A stretch of 64,000 nt of DNA, taken from assembly GCF_000967655.1 (NCBI RefSeq), contig NZ_JXYA01000047.1, positions 62,001 through 126,000 on the forward strand, written 5' to 3'. Of the stretch, positions 50,814 through 60,360 are shown piece by piece; position 1 is the stretch's first letter; the number at the start of each line of letters is the position of its first letter. The DNA comes from Pseudoalteromonas rubra (lineage in GTDB: Bacteria > Pseudomonadota > Gammaproteobacteria > Enterobacterales > Alteromonadaceae). The notes under the pieces were generated by a model. That model was not told where the DNA came from and ran no database searches. It saw only the letters and a list, made by a program, of their open reading frames with translations. Made by a program: the position numbers and the translations under genes.

Positions 50814-53330
50814 TTACTTCTTCATACGACGAGTAAACAAAGCCAAAGACATCAACAACAAAGCAAATGAGCCAAACGAGCCACTGTCTTTTTCTGGCTG
50901 CTTAACTGTCACTTTAATGTTCTCGGTTGATGATGCGCCAAAGGCATCCGTCACAGTCACTGCAAACTCCAGGACTTCGTTTTGGTCAACAGCAGGCGCT
51001 GCAACGCTCAACTGCGCATTGCTGGAGGAAACATTCACGCTGGTACCTGATACCTGCTCCCAGTTAAACGTCAACTCGTCTCCTTCCAGGTCAACAGAGG
51101 CAGATGCGCTCAGCTCGATATTCTGACCCGACGCAACCAAAGTAGAACTCGCAGTCAACACAACCTGAGGCGCATTGTTTTTAGCAATCGCAACAGTCAC
51201 CAGTTGTCCTGCCTTAGCGCCAAACTCATCCTGTGCAACCACTTCATAAACCAGCGTTTTACCAACCTGTGCTTCATCCGCTTTGAGTTTTACAACCGCG
51301 GTTCCACCAACAGGAGCCGTGCTATCACCTGAGCGATTTATCCAGGTATAGGACAGCGTGTCGCCCTCAGGATCCGCCGTGCCGCTGGCATCTAATGTAA
51401 ACTCCAGCCCGCCTCGCACTTCAATATTCGCTTCGGCAACCTTAATCACAGGCTGCTTGTTCTCGTCGATAGTTACAGTAACACGTTGTTTAGACGCTGC
51501 TCCGAATTCGTCAGTCGCTGTTACTTCATAGGTCTGAGTAGTTGTCTCACTTACCACAGGTGCAACAGGTGTAAATGCCTCTGCCGTGCTCAATACAATC
51601 TCTGGCGCGCTCATTTCAGCCCAGGCCACAGCATAGTTGTCTCCATCCGGATCCGCTGTACCAGTTGCATCCAGGGCAATGCCCATACCACTTCTGACAC
51701 TCAGGTTAGTTTGTGCCAGTTTGATAGCAGGGCTCAGATTATCACGCATTTTCACGTCAAATGCTTTCAATACGATGTTGTCGTCACCTTCACTGACTGA
51801 GCTATCTTTTATGTATTCGAACACCACTGTGTTTGAACCTTTATTCAGGTCAAACGACGTCTTCTCATATTTATCGGCTAAACCACTCTTTCTGAGCACT
51901 TGCTCGCCGTTAATGTAGACATTGAAAAAGTCATAGCTCTGCTCAGATGACAGCAGGTACTCGAAGTCAAACCCCAGTGCTAACCCATGGTCAATTTCAG
52001 CCAACAGAATAGATTTTTGTGACGCATCCTGAAGGTTAGGATTTTCCTCTCTGTCAGATATGTCACCACTGATCAAAAGTGGCGTTCGGGTGTTGTCTTC
52101 AGCGACATCTTCACTGACAAACCAAGGTGCATCGCCGCCAGTATACCACTGTACAACTGGCTCGGAAGACATATGCGCATCAATCACCCTACTGGCGGGG
52201 ATCTTCTCATAACTGTATGTATAACCACGCGAATGAACCGCCTGATTTGCCAGCTCTGCACTTACTGTGAACTCACCTGCTGAGGAGCTGTCCGATGTAG
52301 CCACTGACACTTCACAGTGTTGACCTGGCTCCAGAACCGTTGCCGTACAGTTTTCAGACGCGACGGCAGCGCCGGCAGAATCCTCAGATAACTGAATTCC
52401 AGCAACTTCAACCGAGCTGGCAGACTTGTTGTATAAGCTCACAGACACGGTTGCATTGGGTTTATCAGCAATGGTGAACTGCCCAGGTTCAAACCCGGCA
52501 TATTGTTGGTTTCTATTCGCCCAGGTATTTAAAAATGCAACATCAGCATATACACCTGGTCTGTTTGGGCTTGCACAGCCAAATCCCCAGCTGACCACGC
52601 CAACCTGGATCCAGCGATTATTGCGATTGACAATCAGCGGGCCACCACTATCGCCCTGACAGGAATCTTTGCCGCCCTCATCGAATCCGGCGCACAGCAT
52701 ACTATCGGAAATTCTGCCATCGTAGTGCTTGGCATCATTACACACTTCATTTGGAATATAGGCCACATCCACTTCATGCAGCTTATCCGGTGATGGACCA
52801 CCTGCATGTAGTGCTCCCCAGCCCATTACTCTGAAGTTTTCACCAGCCACATAACTGCGCTTCAGTTCATCGTCAGCCAACTCAATGGGCGTGATACCCT
52901 CGACCGGATTTGCCAGGGTCAATATCGCGATATCATTATTGTAGTCGTACTCATCCTTGTAACCTTCATGCATGACGATGTCCGTCACTTCATAGGCCTG
53001 CCCCTGACTTTCGTCAGTCAGGTCATGGCCACCAAATTTAACCGCAAAATCACTGGCACTCCAGCCCTCAACGCAGTGCGCTGCCGTCAGCACCTTGTTT
53101 GGAGCAATGAGCGACGAGCCACAATAGTGAACAAATTTCTCACCATTAAAAACTTGCAAACTACCCATAAACGGATAAGCAAAGGGTGTTGTTTCACCCC
53201 CACCTACGATTCTGACATTGTCCATCGCAGCGCGAGTTTGCAGCGGTAGTTTTTCCTTCGCTTGCGCAACGCCCGTTAAAGAGGTGGTTGCCAAAGTAAG
53301 TAAAAGTGCTTTTTTTATTGTTGTTTCCAT
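50814..53330 (-). CDS. Secreted trypsin-like S1 protease with PKD/REJ-like repeats and GlyGly-CTERM-type tail
   Basis: The 838-residue protein has a signal peptide (to about Ala24), the activation site RIVGGG (residue 40) and an S1 domain: VLTAAHCVEG (His85), YNNDIAIL (Asp133) and GKDSCQGDSGGPL (Ser228, with Asp222 giving trypsin specificity). A beta region (about 290-530) and three Ig/PKD-like repeats follow, each containing ADPDGD-, ADPEGD- or VDLEGD-like motifs and TDEFGA/TDAFGA endings. The C-terminus SGSFGSFALLLMSLALFTRRMKK has the GlyGly-CTERM/rhombosortase layout, implying type II export and surface processing. It is monocistronic. A decayed copy of its 3' end lies at 46021-46155. Confidence 0.9.
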   Translation of the reverse strand: METTIKKALLLTLATTSLTGVAQAKEKLPLQTRAAMDNVRIVGGGETTPFAYPFMGSLQVFNGEKFVHYCGSSLIAPNKVLTAAHCVEGWSASDFAVKFGGHDLTDESQGQAYEVTDIVMHEGYKDEYDYNNDIAILTLANPVEGITPIELADDELKRSYVAGENFRVMGWGALHAGGPSPDKLHEVDVAYIPNEVCNDAKHYDGRISDSMLCAGFDEGGKDSCQGDSGGPLIVNRNNRWIQVGVVSWGFGCASPNRPGVYADVAFLNTWANRNQQYAGFEPGQFTIADKPNATVSVSLYNKSASSVEVAGIQLSEDSAGAAVASENCTATVLEPGQHCEVSVATSDSSSAGEFTVSAELANQAVHSRGYTYSYEKIPASRVIDAHMSSEPVVQWYTGGDAPWFVSEDVAEDNTRTPLLISGDISDREENPNLQDASQKSILLAEIDHGLALGFDFEYLLSSEQSYDFFNVYINGEQVLRKSGLADKYEKTSFDLNKGSNTVVFEYIKDSSVSEGDDNIVLKAFDVKMRDNLSPAIKLAQTNLSVRSGMGIALDATGTADPDGDNYAVAWAEMSAPEIVLSTAEAFTPVAPVVSETTTQTYEVTATDEFGAASKQRVTVTIDENKQPVIKVAEANIEVRGGLEFTLDASGTADPEGDTLSYTWINRSGDSTAPVGGTAVVKLKADEAQVGKTLVYEVVAQDEFGAKAGQLVTVAIAKNNAPQVVLTASSTLVASGQNIELSASASVDLEGDELTFNWEQVSGTSVNVSSSNAQLSVAAPAVDQNEVLEFAVTVTDAFGASSTENIKVTVKQPEKDSGSFGSFALLLMSLALFTRRMKK

Positions 53331-53644
53331 GCAATTGTCCTGATTTAAAAAGACTTATTCATTTAAAACTAAGATTTAGACAAACTATCACAAAAAGTTC
53401 CTAAATATAAAACAAAATATACACCAAACGGCAATATTTATAAAAATAAAACAATTAATGGCTAGATAATGCACAAGCTGTGCGAATGCGTACGATGATA
53501 AAGAAGGGTTATCATTTAAGATGGCGCATTTGGTGCTGCGGGACAGGATAAAAGAGAAGCTATCTGAGCAGAGGTTTCTACCCAGATAGTCTATTGGTTT
53601 TGCAGATCCGTTAGCGGGGCGGTAACGGAACTGTGTTCACTTAT
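53331..53644. other. Intergenic region upstream of the S1 protease
   Basis: It is AT-rich next to the protease start (53340-53460) and should carry its promoter. No gene, RNA or clear terminator for the S9 peptidase gene is visible. Confidence 0.3.
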
Positions 53645-55546
53645 TTAGAGTGTATCGTCCAGCCACTTGAAGAACTCTCGCTGCCAGACAATGCCATTTT
53701 GTGGCGAAAGCACCCAGTGATTCTCTTCAGGGAAATACAGGAAGCGGCTTTTCAGGCCACGCAATTTTGCTGCCTGGAATGCCTGGATCCCCTGCTCCAA
53801 CGGTACCCGATAGTCTTTACCACCGTGGATAACAAACATAGGCGCATCCCATTTATCAACATAGCTGATTGGGTTAAAGGCCGAATAAGTTTTGTCGGTT
53901 GCGGCGTTTTTCTCCCAGTACGCCCCGCCAAACTCGTGATCCACAAAGAAGATTTCTTCTGTGCTGCCATACATGCTGCGCAAGTCGAAGATGCCGCAGT
54001 GGGCGATAAAAGACTTGAAGCGACCATCATGATTGCCCGCTAAATAAAAGGCTGAATAGCCGCCAAAGCTTGCACCAACAGCAGCAATACGCGACTTGTC
54101 AACGTACGGAGCTTTAGCAACCTCATCAATGGCATCCAGGTAATCCTGCATCACCTTGCCGCCCCAGTCCTGGGTAATATCTTCATTCCACTTAACGCCA
54201 TGTCCCGGCATACCACGGCGGTTTGGTGCCACCACAATATAACCCTGTGATGCCATGACCTGGAAATTCCAGCGGAACGAATAAAACTGCGACAACGCCG
54301 ACTGTGGCCCACCTTGCAAATACAACAAAGTTGGGTACTTCTTAGTTTCGTCAAAGTTTGGCGGGTAGATCACCCAGCTCAGCATATCCTGACCATCTTT
54401 GGTCTTTACCATCTGCTTTTTAACAGTTGGCAGGTCCAGATTTGCGTAGAGCGCATCGTTGACCTTGGTCAGCGCGCTCAGCTTTTGGCTTTTCAGATCA
54501 AAGCGGTAGATTTCATTCGCTTTGTTCATGCTATTACGCGTTACTACCAGATGTTTATCCAGTGCAGCCACAATACCATTCACATCAAACTGACCTTTGG
54601 TAAGCTGTTTAATGAGCGGTCTGGCTTTTGGATTGGTGGTTACTGAAACCTGGAATAACTGGATAGTCCCATCGATTGGCGCCACAAAGTAAATGTGCTT
54701 ACCATCATGGCTCCACTTAAAACTGTTTACTGTGCCATCCCAGTGCGCTGTCAGGTTGACGTTATAATCGTTCGCTCTGATTATGATGTCATTCTTATCA
54801 GCTTCATAACCAGGTGTGGTCATTTGTAACCAGGCAAGGTGTCCTTTTGGCGAGAAAGCCGGATACTTATCGTAACCCGGATTGCTTTGGGTCAGATTGA
54901 CGGTCTCTTTTGTTGCCAGGTTGTAGCGATAGATATCCGTATTGGTGCTAGATACATACTCAGCACCGGTCAGCTTTTTGCTCACATAATAGATGTTTTC
55001 GCCCTTTGGTCCCCAGATATAATCACTGCCACCGCCAAACGGCGAGGTAGGACTATCAAAGGGCTGCCCCTGCATGATGTCGACTTTTTCTTCTGTTTTC
55101 AGATCCTGATAAAATACATGCTTGTAGCTGCCATCTTTCCAGGTATCCCAGTGGCGGTAGTTCAGGTCATCAAATACATAGGCTTTTGCCTGAGTCAGCG
55201 TCTTGTGTCTGTCCGTTGCCAGAACCGCTTCTACTGCAACTTTCTCATGGAATAGCTTTTTGCTGCCGTCCACAGAGATTTTATCGTTTGCCAGCAGCCC
55301 CTGGTATGCATCCAGCAACTGCGGTGTGCCACCTTTAAGCGGCACCTGGTATACTTTACTGGCAAAATTGTTCTGCTCAACACTCGGCGTGGTCACTTTG
55401 TAGATGACATGGGTTTTGTCTTTATTCAGCCCCAGCGCGCTTACGCGCTTTACTTGCCAGAGCTTTTCCGGGGTCATCACCTCTTTAGCGGCAACGCCGG
55501 TTGTTACTGCCAGCCCCAGGCCAGCATATGCAAGAATTCGCAACAT
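53645..55546 (-). CDS. S9-family prolyl-oligopeptidase-type peptidase, exported
   Basis: The 633-residue protein has a signal peptide ending VAAKE, a beta-propeller region (about 30-370) and a C-terminal alpha/beta-hydrolase domain. The catalytic motifs are GASFGGYSAF (nucleophile Ser), HGGKDYRVP (Asp) and PEENHWVLSP (His). The YLQGGPQSALSQFYSF segment is the oxyanion region. It fits S9C acylaminoacyl/dipeptidyl peptidases of the periplasm. GGAGG lies about 9 bases before the ATG. It is monocistronic; the phzF remnant and yddG lie upstream on the same strand. Confidence 0.9.
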   Translation of the reverse strand: MLRILAYAGLGLAVTTGVAAKEVMTPEKLWQVKRVSALGLNKDKTHVIYKVTTPSVEQNNFASKVYQVPLKGGTPQLLDAYQGLLANDKISVDGSKKLFHEKVAVEAVLATDRHKTLTQAKAYVFDDLNYRHWDTWKDGSYKHVFYQDLKTEEKVDIMQGQPFDSPTSPFGGGSDYIWGPKGENIYYVSKKLTGAEYVSSTNTDIYRYNLATKETVNLTQSNPGYDKYPAFSPKGHLAWLQMTTPGYEADKNDIIIRANDYNVNLTAHWDGTVNSFKWSHDGKHIYFVAPIDGTIQLFQVSVTTNPKARPLIKQLTKGQFDVNGIVAALDKHLVVTRNSMNKANEIYRFDLKSQKLSALTKVNDALYANLDLPTVKKQMVKTKDGQDMLSWVIYPPNFDETKKYPTLLYLQGGPQSALSQFYSFRWNFQVMASQGYIVVAPNRRGMPGHGVKWNEDITQDWGGKVMQDYLDAIDEVAKAPYVDKSRIAAVGASFGGYSAFYLAGNHDGRFKSFIAHCGIFDLRSMYGSTEEIFFVDHEFGGAYWEKNAATDKTYSAFNPISYVDKWDAPMFVIHGGKDYRVPLEQGIQAFQAAKLRGLKSRFLYFPEENHWVLSPQNGIVWQREFFKWLDDTL

Positions 55547-55655
55547 CGCGAAATACCTCCGAAAATTGAATCCCGGCTAGACTACCTAAATCAGCAGAAA
55601 CTTAAAAGAGATAGCGATGAGTGGTTATGGCAACCAGTAGTAACGGTCGTTCAGT

Positions 55656-56059
55656 TTAAGCTACAAGCAATTTTTGACCTAGAATCTGTGCATACCCGCC
55701 GACATGCAAGCCGGTTATGCCCAACTCGTCAGACTCAACCAATGCCGTAATACGTGAGGTACGTCCCATCGCTTTGCCTTGCTCAAAGGTAAAATGATTG
55801 GACTGGTACGGGTAAACGTATTGAGTCAGATAGCATGCCCACAAAAATCGACTTCAGCGGTTGGTGTAAAAAAGGACACGGCAAAATCAGCGTCGCTGGC
55901 CGAGGATACAAAGGCAGTTTCAGAAAAGCCAACCTCCCGGGCAATAGCCTGCTTTTGCTCATCTGTCAGCCCATCGGCGTTCAGCACCACACCGGCAGGG
56001 TTTCCCCCCTTGCCTCGTTCAGTAAAGGCATTCACCAAATGTACGTTGATTTGATGCAA
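55656..56059 (-). pseudogene. phzF-family gene with internal deletion and frameshift
   Basis: Starting at TTG 56059 (GGGGAG 7 bases upstream), the first ~75 codons read INVHLVNAFTERGKGGNPAGVVL..GLTDEQKQAIAREVGFSETAFV and end VDFCGHA. This is the PhzF N-terminal half up to the conserved CGHA. The frame then stops at a TGA. In the next frame FTFEQGKAMGRTSRITALVE to ILGQKLLVA supplies the PhzF C-terminal strand region and its natural stop. Roughly half of the normal ~270-residue protein is missing. It lies downstream of yddG on the same strand. Confidence 0.85.
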
Positions 56060-56119
56060 TCGAGTTCTCCCCAGTTGAAGGTGCAGGTATCGCCACACTT
56101 GTGTTGCAGCCCCGGTTAC

Positions 56120-57013
56120 TTAATCATTAAACTTTCCTCTGGTCACCCACCAGCAAAGCAAAGAACCAGCAGTCACCATGCACACCCCTTGTAAGAAACT
56201 CTGCGTCAGTACCAGCCCCAGGATCAGCGAAGACAAAGCAGTTGATAGCACAGGCGTAAAATAAGACAAGGTCGCCAGCAGCACCATGTTGCCACCAATA
56301 ATGGCATAATTCCATAACGCGTATCCACTGCCCAGCGCGACCCCGGATATAAGGAGTAGACCCGCAGACTCAAGGGTCAACACGATAGCGGTTTCATCGC
56401 TGGCGGCAAATTTTACCCACAAGCTCATTGCCGTTAGCAAAAAGAACAAAGTAATCGCATTTTGTCCATTGGCAATGCGTTTGGTTAAAACGCAATACAC
56501 AGCCCAAAGAAATGCGCCGCTCAATGCCATTGCATAGGTTGTTGGATTTGATGCGATATTTGCCAGCAACTGCTCAGGTGTTATGCCTTCATCGCCCGCG
56601 ATACTCCAGGCAACACCTAAAAAGGCCAACAAGATCCCAGGATATACCCAGATACTGCTCTTTTTGCCGCTGATGACCACCGCCATTAGCACTGTCAGCG
56701 CAGGCCATAAATAATTGATTACCAACATCTCCAGCGCCTGCTGGCGGCTGTTTGCCATTGCCAGTGCGAGCGCCAGGCAAATCTCATAAGCAACAAACAG
56801 GCTGCCCCCAATCAAGATGTAACGTGGCGAATAATCGCGTATCCTGGGTATCCCCATAACCAGAACCAAAAACACAGATGCCACCGTGTAGATAGAAGCG
56901 GCGCCGCCTACCGGGCCCAGCATTTCAGTCACTGCACGAACCAGGCCCATAACGGCGCTCCACAAAAAAATCGCAGCCACGCCGGCCAGGGTATATTGAT
57001 ATGACTTATCCAT
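56120..57013 (-). CDS. yddG: Aromatic amino acid DMT transporter, YddG-type
   Basis: The 297-residue protein has ten TM helices and strong YddG features. Its beginning AAIFLWSAVMGLVRAVTEMLGPVGGAASIY, then FVAYEICLALALAMA, ALEMLVINYLWPALTVL, GAFLWAVYCVLTKRIANGQNAIT and SYFTPVLSTALSSLIL follow E. coli YddG closely. It should export aromatic amino acids. The ATG at 57013 is chosen over an upstream in-frame start. The downstream phzF remnant is probably a former operon partner. It is divergent from an S9 peptidase gene. Confidence 0.9.
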   Translation of the reverse strand: MDKSYQYTLAGVAAIFLWSAVMGLVRAVTEMLGPVGGAASIYTVASVFLVLVMGIPRIRDYSPRYILIGGSLFVAYEICLALALAMANSRQQALEMLVINYLWPALTVLMAVVISGKKSSIWVYPGILLAFLGVAWSIAGDEGITPEQLLANIASNPTTYAMALSGAFLWAVYCVLTKRIANGQNAITLFFLLTAMSLWVKFAASDETAIVLTLESAGLLLISGVALGSGYALWNYAIIGGNMVLLATLSYFTPVLSTALSSLILGLVLTQSFLQGVCMVTAGSLLCWWVTRGKFND

Positions 57014-57312
57014 AATTTTGATTTTTAAAGCTCCAAAGCTGAAGTTACAGTGCACTTATCTAACGGCCCGGAAGACACCCGTCTAACTATCAGGGCGAAA
57101 GATACATTGCCACACTTGCAAATATCAAACTTTTTAATGCCTTATTGTTCATCGCTTACGTCAAGCATCTGATAAAACTGCCCACTTACCGCGAATCTAT
57201 TTCAAAAGGTGTTACAACATATCATAAATAGGCTTTGTACTGAGCGACGGTTTGTATTCCCAGTGCTGGTGTATAAGCGGTCAACCACTAAAATGAATAG
57301 AGTACTAAAACA

Positions 57313-59370
57313 ATGAAAAAACTTTCTATTTTAACGTCTTGTATTGCACTGGCGTTGTCTGGTTCTGCACTGGCTGCTGAGTCTTCGCACACCAACAATA
57401 CACTTACCTATCAGGATGTATTTAACATTGAATACGCCGCAAACCCGGTGGTCGTGCCAAACGGCAAGCAAGTTGTCTATGAGCGCCGCAGTATGGATAT
57501 CATGACAGACAGCATGAAAAGAAACCTGTGGACCGTATCACTGGATGGCAAAACACACCTGCCGCTGTTGTCAGACACACACAACCATTTCAGCCCGGTG
57601 TTTTCACCGGACGGCACAAAAATGGCCTACCTCTCCAGCAAAGAAGGCCAGGTTCAAATCTATGTCCGCGATTTAGCATCGGGCCTGACCGCGCGGGTAA
57701 CAGATGTTGCGATGACTCCCAGTAGCCTGAGCTTCTCGCCGGATGGCAGCCAGCTGGCTTTCTCCATGTTTACGCCGGGTAAGGCAAAGCCCCTATTCAG
57801 CCTCGACTTTAAACCCAAAGACGCAAAATGGGCCGACAATGCTCAGTACATAGATCAAGCCCTGTTCCAGCGTGATGGTGCTGGCATGAAACGCCCGGGC
57901 AATATGCACGTTTATGTTGTGCCCGCCATTGGTGGCTCGCCGCGACAAATTACCTCAGGCAAACATGACTACGCAGGTTCACTAGCCTGGTCAGGCGATG
58001 GCAAGCAGCTCATTGTCGCCGCCAATACACATGATGATGCCCAGTTTGATGTGTTCAACAGCGATTTACTGGCTATCGATGTACGCACTGCCAAAGTCAC
58101 CGAACTTACCTCAATGTCTGGCCCTGAGTATAGCCCTAAGCTTAGCCCCAACGGAAAAAAGCTGGCATTCCTTGGCTTTGAAGACAATGGTAAATCAAAC
58201 CAAATCACAGAACTTTATGTGATGAACCCGGATGGCTCTGATATTAAACGACTGACACCTAAGCTGGATCGCAGCGTTGGCGACATAAAATGGACCGACA
58301 ACAGTAAGGGCTTATATTTCAGTTATGACAACGAAGGGAAGAAACACGTCGCCTACGTTTCTTTATCTGGCAAGATAAAAACCCACACCGATGCGCTGGG
58401 TGGCATGAGCTTAGGCCGTCCTTATACCTCGGGTCATTTTGATGTAACCGACAATGGTCAGATTGTTTACACTCAGTCTACTGGCGTACGTCCTGCCGAC
58501 TTGGCCGTGGTCAGTAAGCGTGGAAAAGTCTCTCAACTGACCGACTTGAACAGTGATGTGTTCGACCATAAAACACTGAACCAGCCTGAGCTGATGGAAG
58601 TAAAAAGCAGTGTTGACGGCAGACGCCTGCAAGCCTGGATTGTGACCCCGCCTAACTTTGACCCAAATAAAAAGTATCCGCTGATCCTGGAGATCCACGG
58701 TGGTCCCCATACCGCGTATGGCCCGGAATTTTCGACCGAAGTCCAGCTGTTCGCAGCCGCCGGTTACGTCGTGGTTTACGGTAACCCAAGAGGTTCAACG
58801 TCCATGGGCGCTGACTTTGCCAACGAGATTGATAAAAACTACCCGTCAGAGGATTACAACGACCTGATGGACATGGTTGACGGTGTGATTGCCAAAGGCT
58901 ACGTAGATCAGGACAACTTGTTTGTCACCGGCGGCTCTGGCGGCGGCACGTTAACCGCCTGGATCATCGGTAAAACAGACCGCTTTAAGGCTTCGGTGGT
59001 TGCAAAACCCGTTATCAACTGGACCAGCATGATTGGTGCTTCCGACATCTATACCTTTATGACGCGTTACTGGTTTAGCGACCTGCCGTGGAACGACTAC
59101 CAGCAATACTGGAACCGCTCGCCGCTGTCTCTGGTTGGCAATGTGAAAACGCCCACTATGGTACTCACCGGTGAACTCGACGTGCGCACCCCAATGAGTG
59201 AAAGTGAGCAATACTATGGCGCACTGCAACTACAAGGTGTGGACAGTGCCTTTGTACGCATTCAGGGCGCCTACCATGGCATTGCCGCCAAACCCTCCAA
59301 CCTGGCACGTAAAGTGGGTAATATCCTGGCCTGGTTTGACAAGTACCGAGCCGACAACAAAGCTGACTAA
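57313..59370 (+). CDS. S9-family dipeptidyl/acylaminoacyl peptidase, exported
   Basis: The 685-residue protein has a signal peptide ending ALAAES. WD40/propeller-like repeats follow (FSPVFSPDGTKMAYLSSKEGQVQIYVRDL and others; residues ~50-430), then a C-terminal hydrolase. The oxyanion region is LILEIHGGPHTAYGP, the nucleophile elbow is VTGGSGGGTLTAWI, Asp lies in LTGELDVRTPMSE and His in GAYHGIAAKPSN. It should remove dipeptides or acyl-amino acids from peptides in the periplasm. It is the second S9 enzyme within 4 kb, on the opposite strand, and the two are clearly diverged. It ends at a textbook terminator. Confidence 0.92.
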   Translation: MKKLSILTSCIALALSGSALAAESSHTNNTLTYQDVFNIEYAANPVVVPNGKQVVYERRSMDIMTDSMKRNLWTVSLDGKTHLPLLSDTHNHFSPVFSPDGTKMAYLSSKEGQVQIYVRDLASGLTARVTDVAMTPSSLSFSPDGSQLAFSMFTPGKAKPLFSLDFKPKDAKWADNAQYIDQALFQRDGAGMKRPGNMHVYVVPAIGGSPRQITSGKHDYAGSLAWSGDGKQLIVAANTHDDAQFDVFNSDLLAIDVRTAKVTELTSMSGPEYSPKLSPNGKKLAFLGFEDNGKSNQITELYVMNPDGSDIKRLTPKLDRSVGDIKWTDNSKGLYFSYDNEGKKHVAYVSLSGKIKTHTDALGGMSLGRPYTSGHFDVTDNGQIVYTQSTGVRPADLAVVSKRGKVSQLTDLNSDVFDHKTLNQPELMEVKSSVDGRRLQAWIVTPPNFDPNKKYPLILEIHGGPHTAYGPEFSTEVQLFAAAGYVVVYGNPRGSTSMGADFANEIDKNYPSEDYNDLMDMVDGVIAKGYVDQDNLFVTGGSGGGTLTAWIIGKTDRFKASVVAKPVINWTSMIGASDIYTFMTRYWFSDLPWNDYQQYWNRSPLSLVGNVKTPTMVLTGELDVRTPMSESEQYYGALQLQGVDSAFVRIQGAYHGIAAKPSNLARKVGNILAWFDKYRADNKAD

Positions 59371-59378
59371 GCCTTTGC

Positions 59379-59401
59379 AGCCACCCGCATGGCGGGTGGC
59401 T
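59379..59401 (+). terminator. Rho-independent terminator
   Basis: AGCCACCCGC (59379-59388) and GCGGGTGGCT (59392-59401) form a perfect 10-bp stem with a 3-base loop followed by TTTTA. Confidence 0.95.
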
Positions 59402-59455
59402 TTTTATCACGTGCATTGGCAACAGCCACCATGAAGTAGCGCAATATTAAAAGAA

Positions 59456-59483
59456 TTTACTCGTTTTTTTTCTGTGCTAAAAT
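59456..59483 (+). promoter_or_regulatory. Probable sigma-70 promoter of the DUF350 operon
   Basis: TTTACT (59456-59461) and TAAAAT (59478-59483) are separated by 16 bases, about 40 bases upstream of the DUF350 start codon and after a terminator. Confidence 0.45.
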
Positions 59484-59523
59484 CGCCCGCTTGTACATTC
59501 TTGGGTAAAATACGGAAACAAAC

Positions 59524-60348
59524 ATGGACTTCCCTTTGGCTGAACTGAGCTACTTCGGGCTCTTTCTTGTGGTGCTATTTGTCGCAAAATGGCTCTATAA
59601 CGCGACCACTTCGTACAACACCTTCACGGAAATTGAACAGAACAAAAACCTGGCTTTGGCAACATCAATCAGTGGTTTCTTAATTGCGGTTACTATGATG
59701 TACGTGGCAGTTCTTCAGGGGCCGAGTAAAGGTCTGTTAACCGACCTTATCAATGTAAGTCTTTACTCACTGGTGGGGCTGGGCTTATTGGTGATAACCC
59801 GAGTGATTAACGATAAGTTGCTGTTACCTAAGTTTTGCAACACCACACAACTTATCACTCATCAGAATCTGCCGGTTGGAATCGCGCAATTTGCCAGTTA
59901 CATCAGCGCCGGATTAATTATCGCAGGGGCTTTGAAAGGAGAAGGGAGTTTTGCCTCAGCGATTGTATTTTATTTGCTCGCTCAGCTGGTCCTGCTGGTC
60001 GCAAGCCGACTGTATGATGCACTGACACAGTTTGACCTGCACCAGGAGCTGCAAAACAACAATATGGCGGCGGCCGTCAGTTTTGCGGCAACCAAAATTG
60101 CCACAGGTATTATCTTATTTCACGCACTGCGCGGCGCTTTCGAGAGCTGGTCAGACAGCATTACACTATTTTTTATCGACGCAGCCATTGCGCTGGTGCT
60201 GCTGCCCGTGGTGCGCTTACTGACTGATTTAGTACTGATGCCAGGGGTGAGAGTCAACAAGGCCATCGCCCAGGGCAATACCGCTGTTTCATTAATTGAA
60301 GCAAGCGTGGCCGTATCGGTTGCCGTGGCAATTTTCTACACACTTTAA
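59524..60348 (+). CDS. DUF350 membrane protein, tandem duplication
   Basis: The 274-residue protein has about eight TM helices made of repeated DUF350 units. Each unit carries a charged turn and N-x-A motif before a helix pair: EQNKNLALATSISGFLIAV, HQNLPVGIAQFASYISAG, LQNNNMAAAVSFAATKIATG and AQGNTAVSLIEASVAVSVA. E. coli YjfL (about 132 residues) has two such units, so this is a doubled form. The function of DUF350 is unknown. It begins a three-gene operon with a small membrane protein and a membrane aminopropyltransferase, echoing YjfL-containing PspA/ATP-grasp neighbourhoods. Confidence 0.85.
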   Translation: MDFPLAELSYFGLFLVVLFVAKWLYNATTSYNTFTEIEQNKNLALATSISGFLIAVTMMYVAVLQGPSKGLLTDLINVSLYSLVGLGLLVITRVINDKLLLPKFCNTTQLITHQNLPVGIAQFASYISAGLIIAGALKGEGSFASAIVFYLLAQLVLLVASRLYDALTQFDLHQELQNNNMAAAVSFAATKIATGIILFHALRGAFESWSDSITLFFIDAAIALVLLPVVRLLTDLVLMPGVRVNKAIAQGNTAVSLIEASVAVSVAVAIFYTL

Positions 60349-60360
60349 AAAGGACATTTT

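Noticed and set aside
55656-55844. Separate 62-residue gene
   Set aside because: Its sequence is the PhzF C-terminus out of frame with the N-terminal fragment, so it belongs to a pseudogene.
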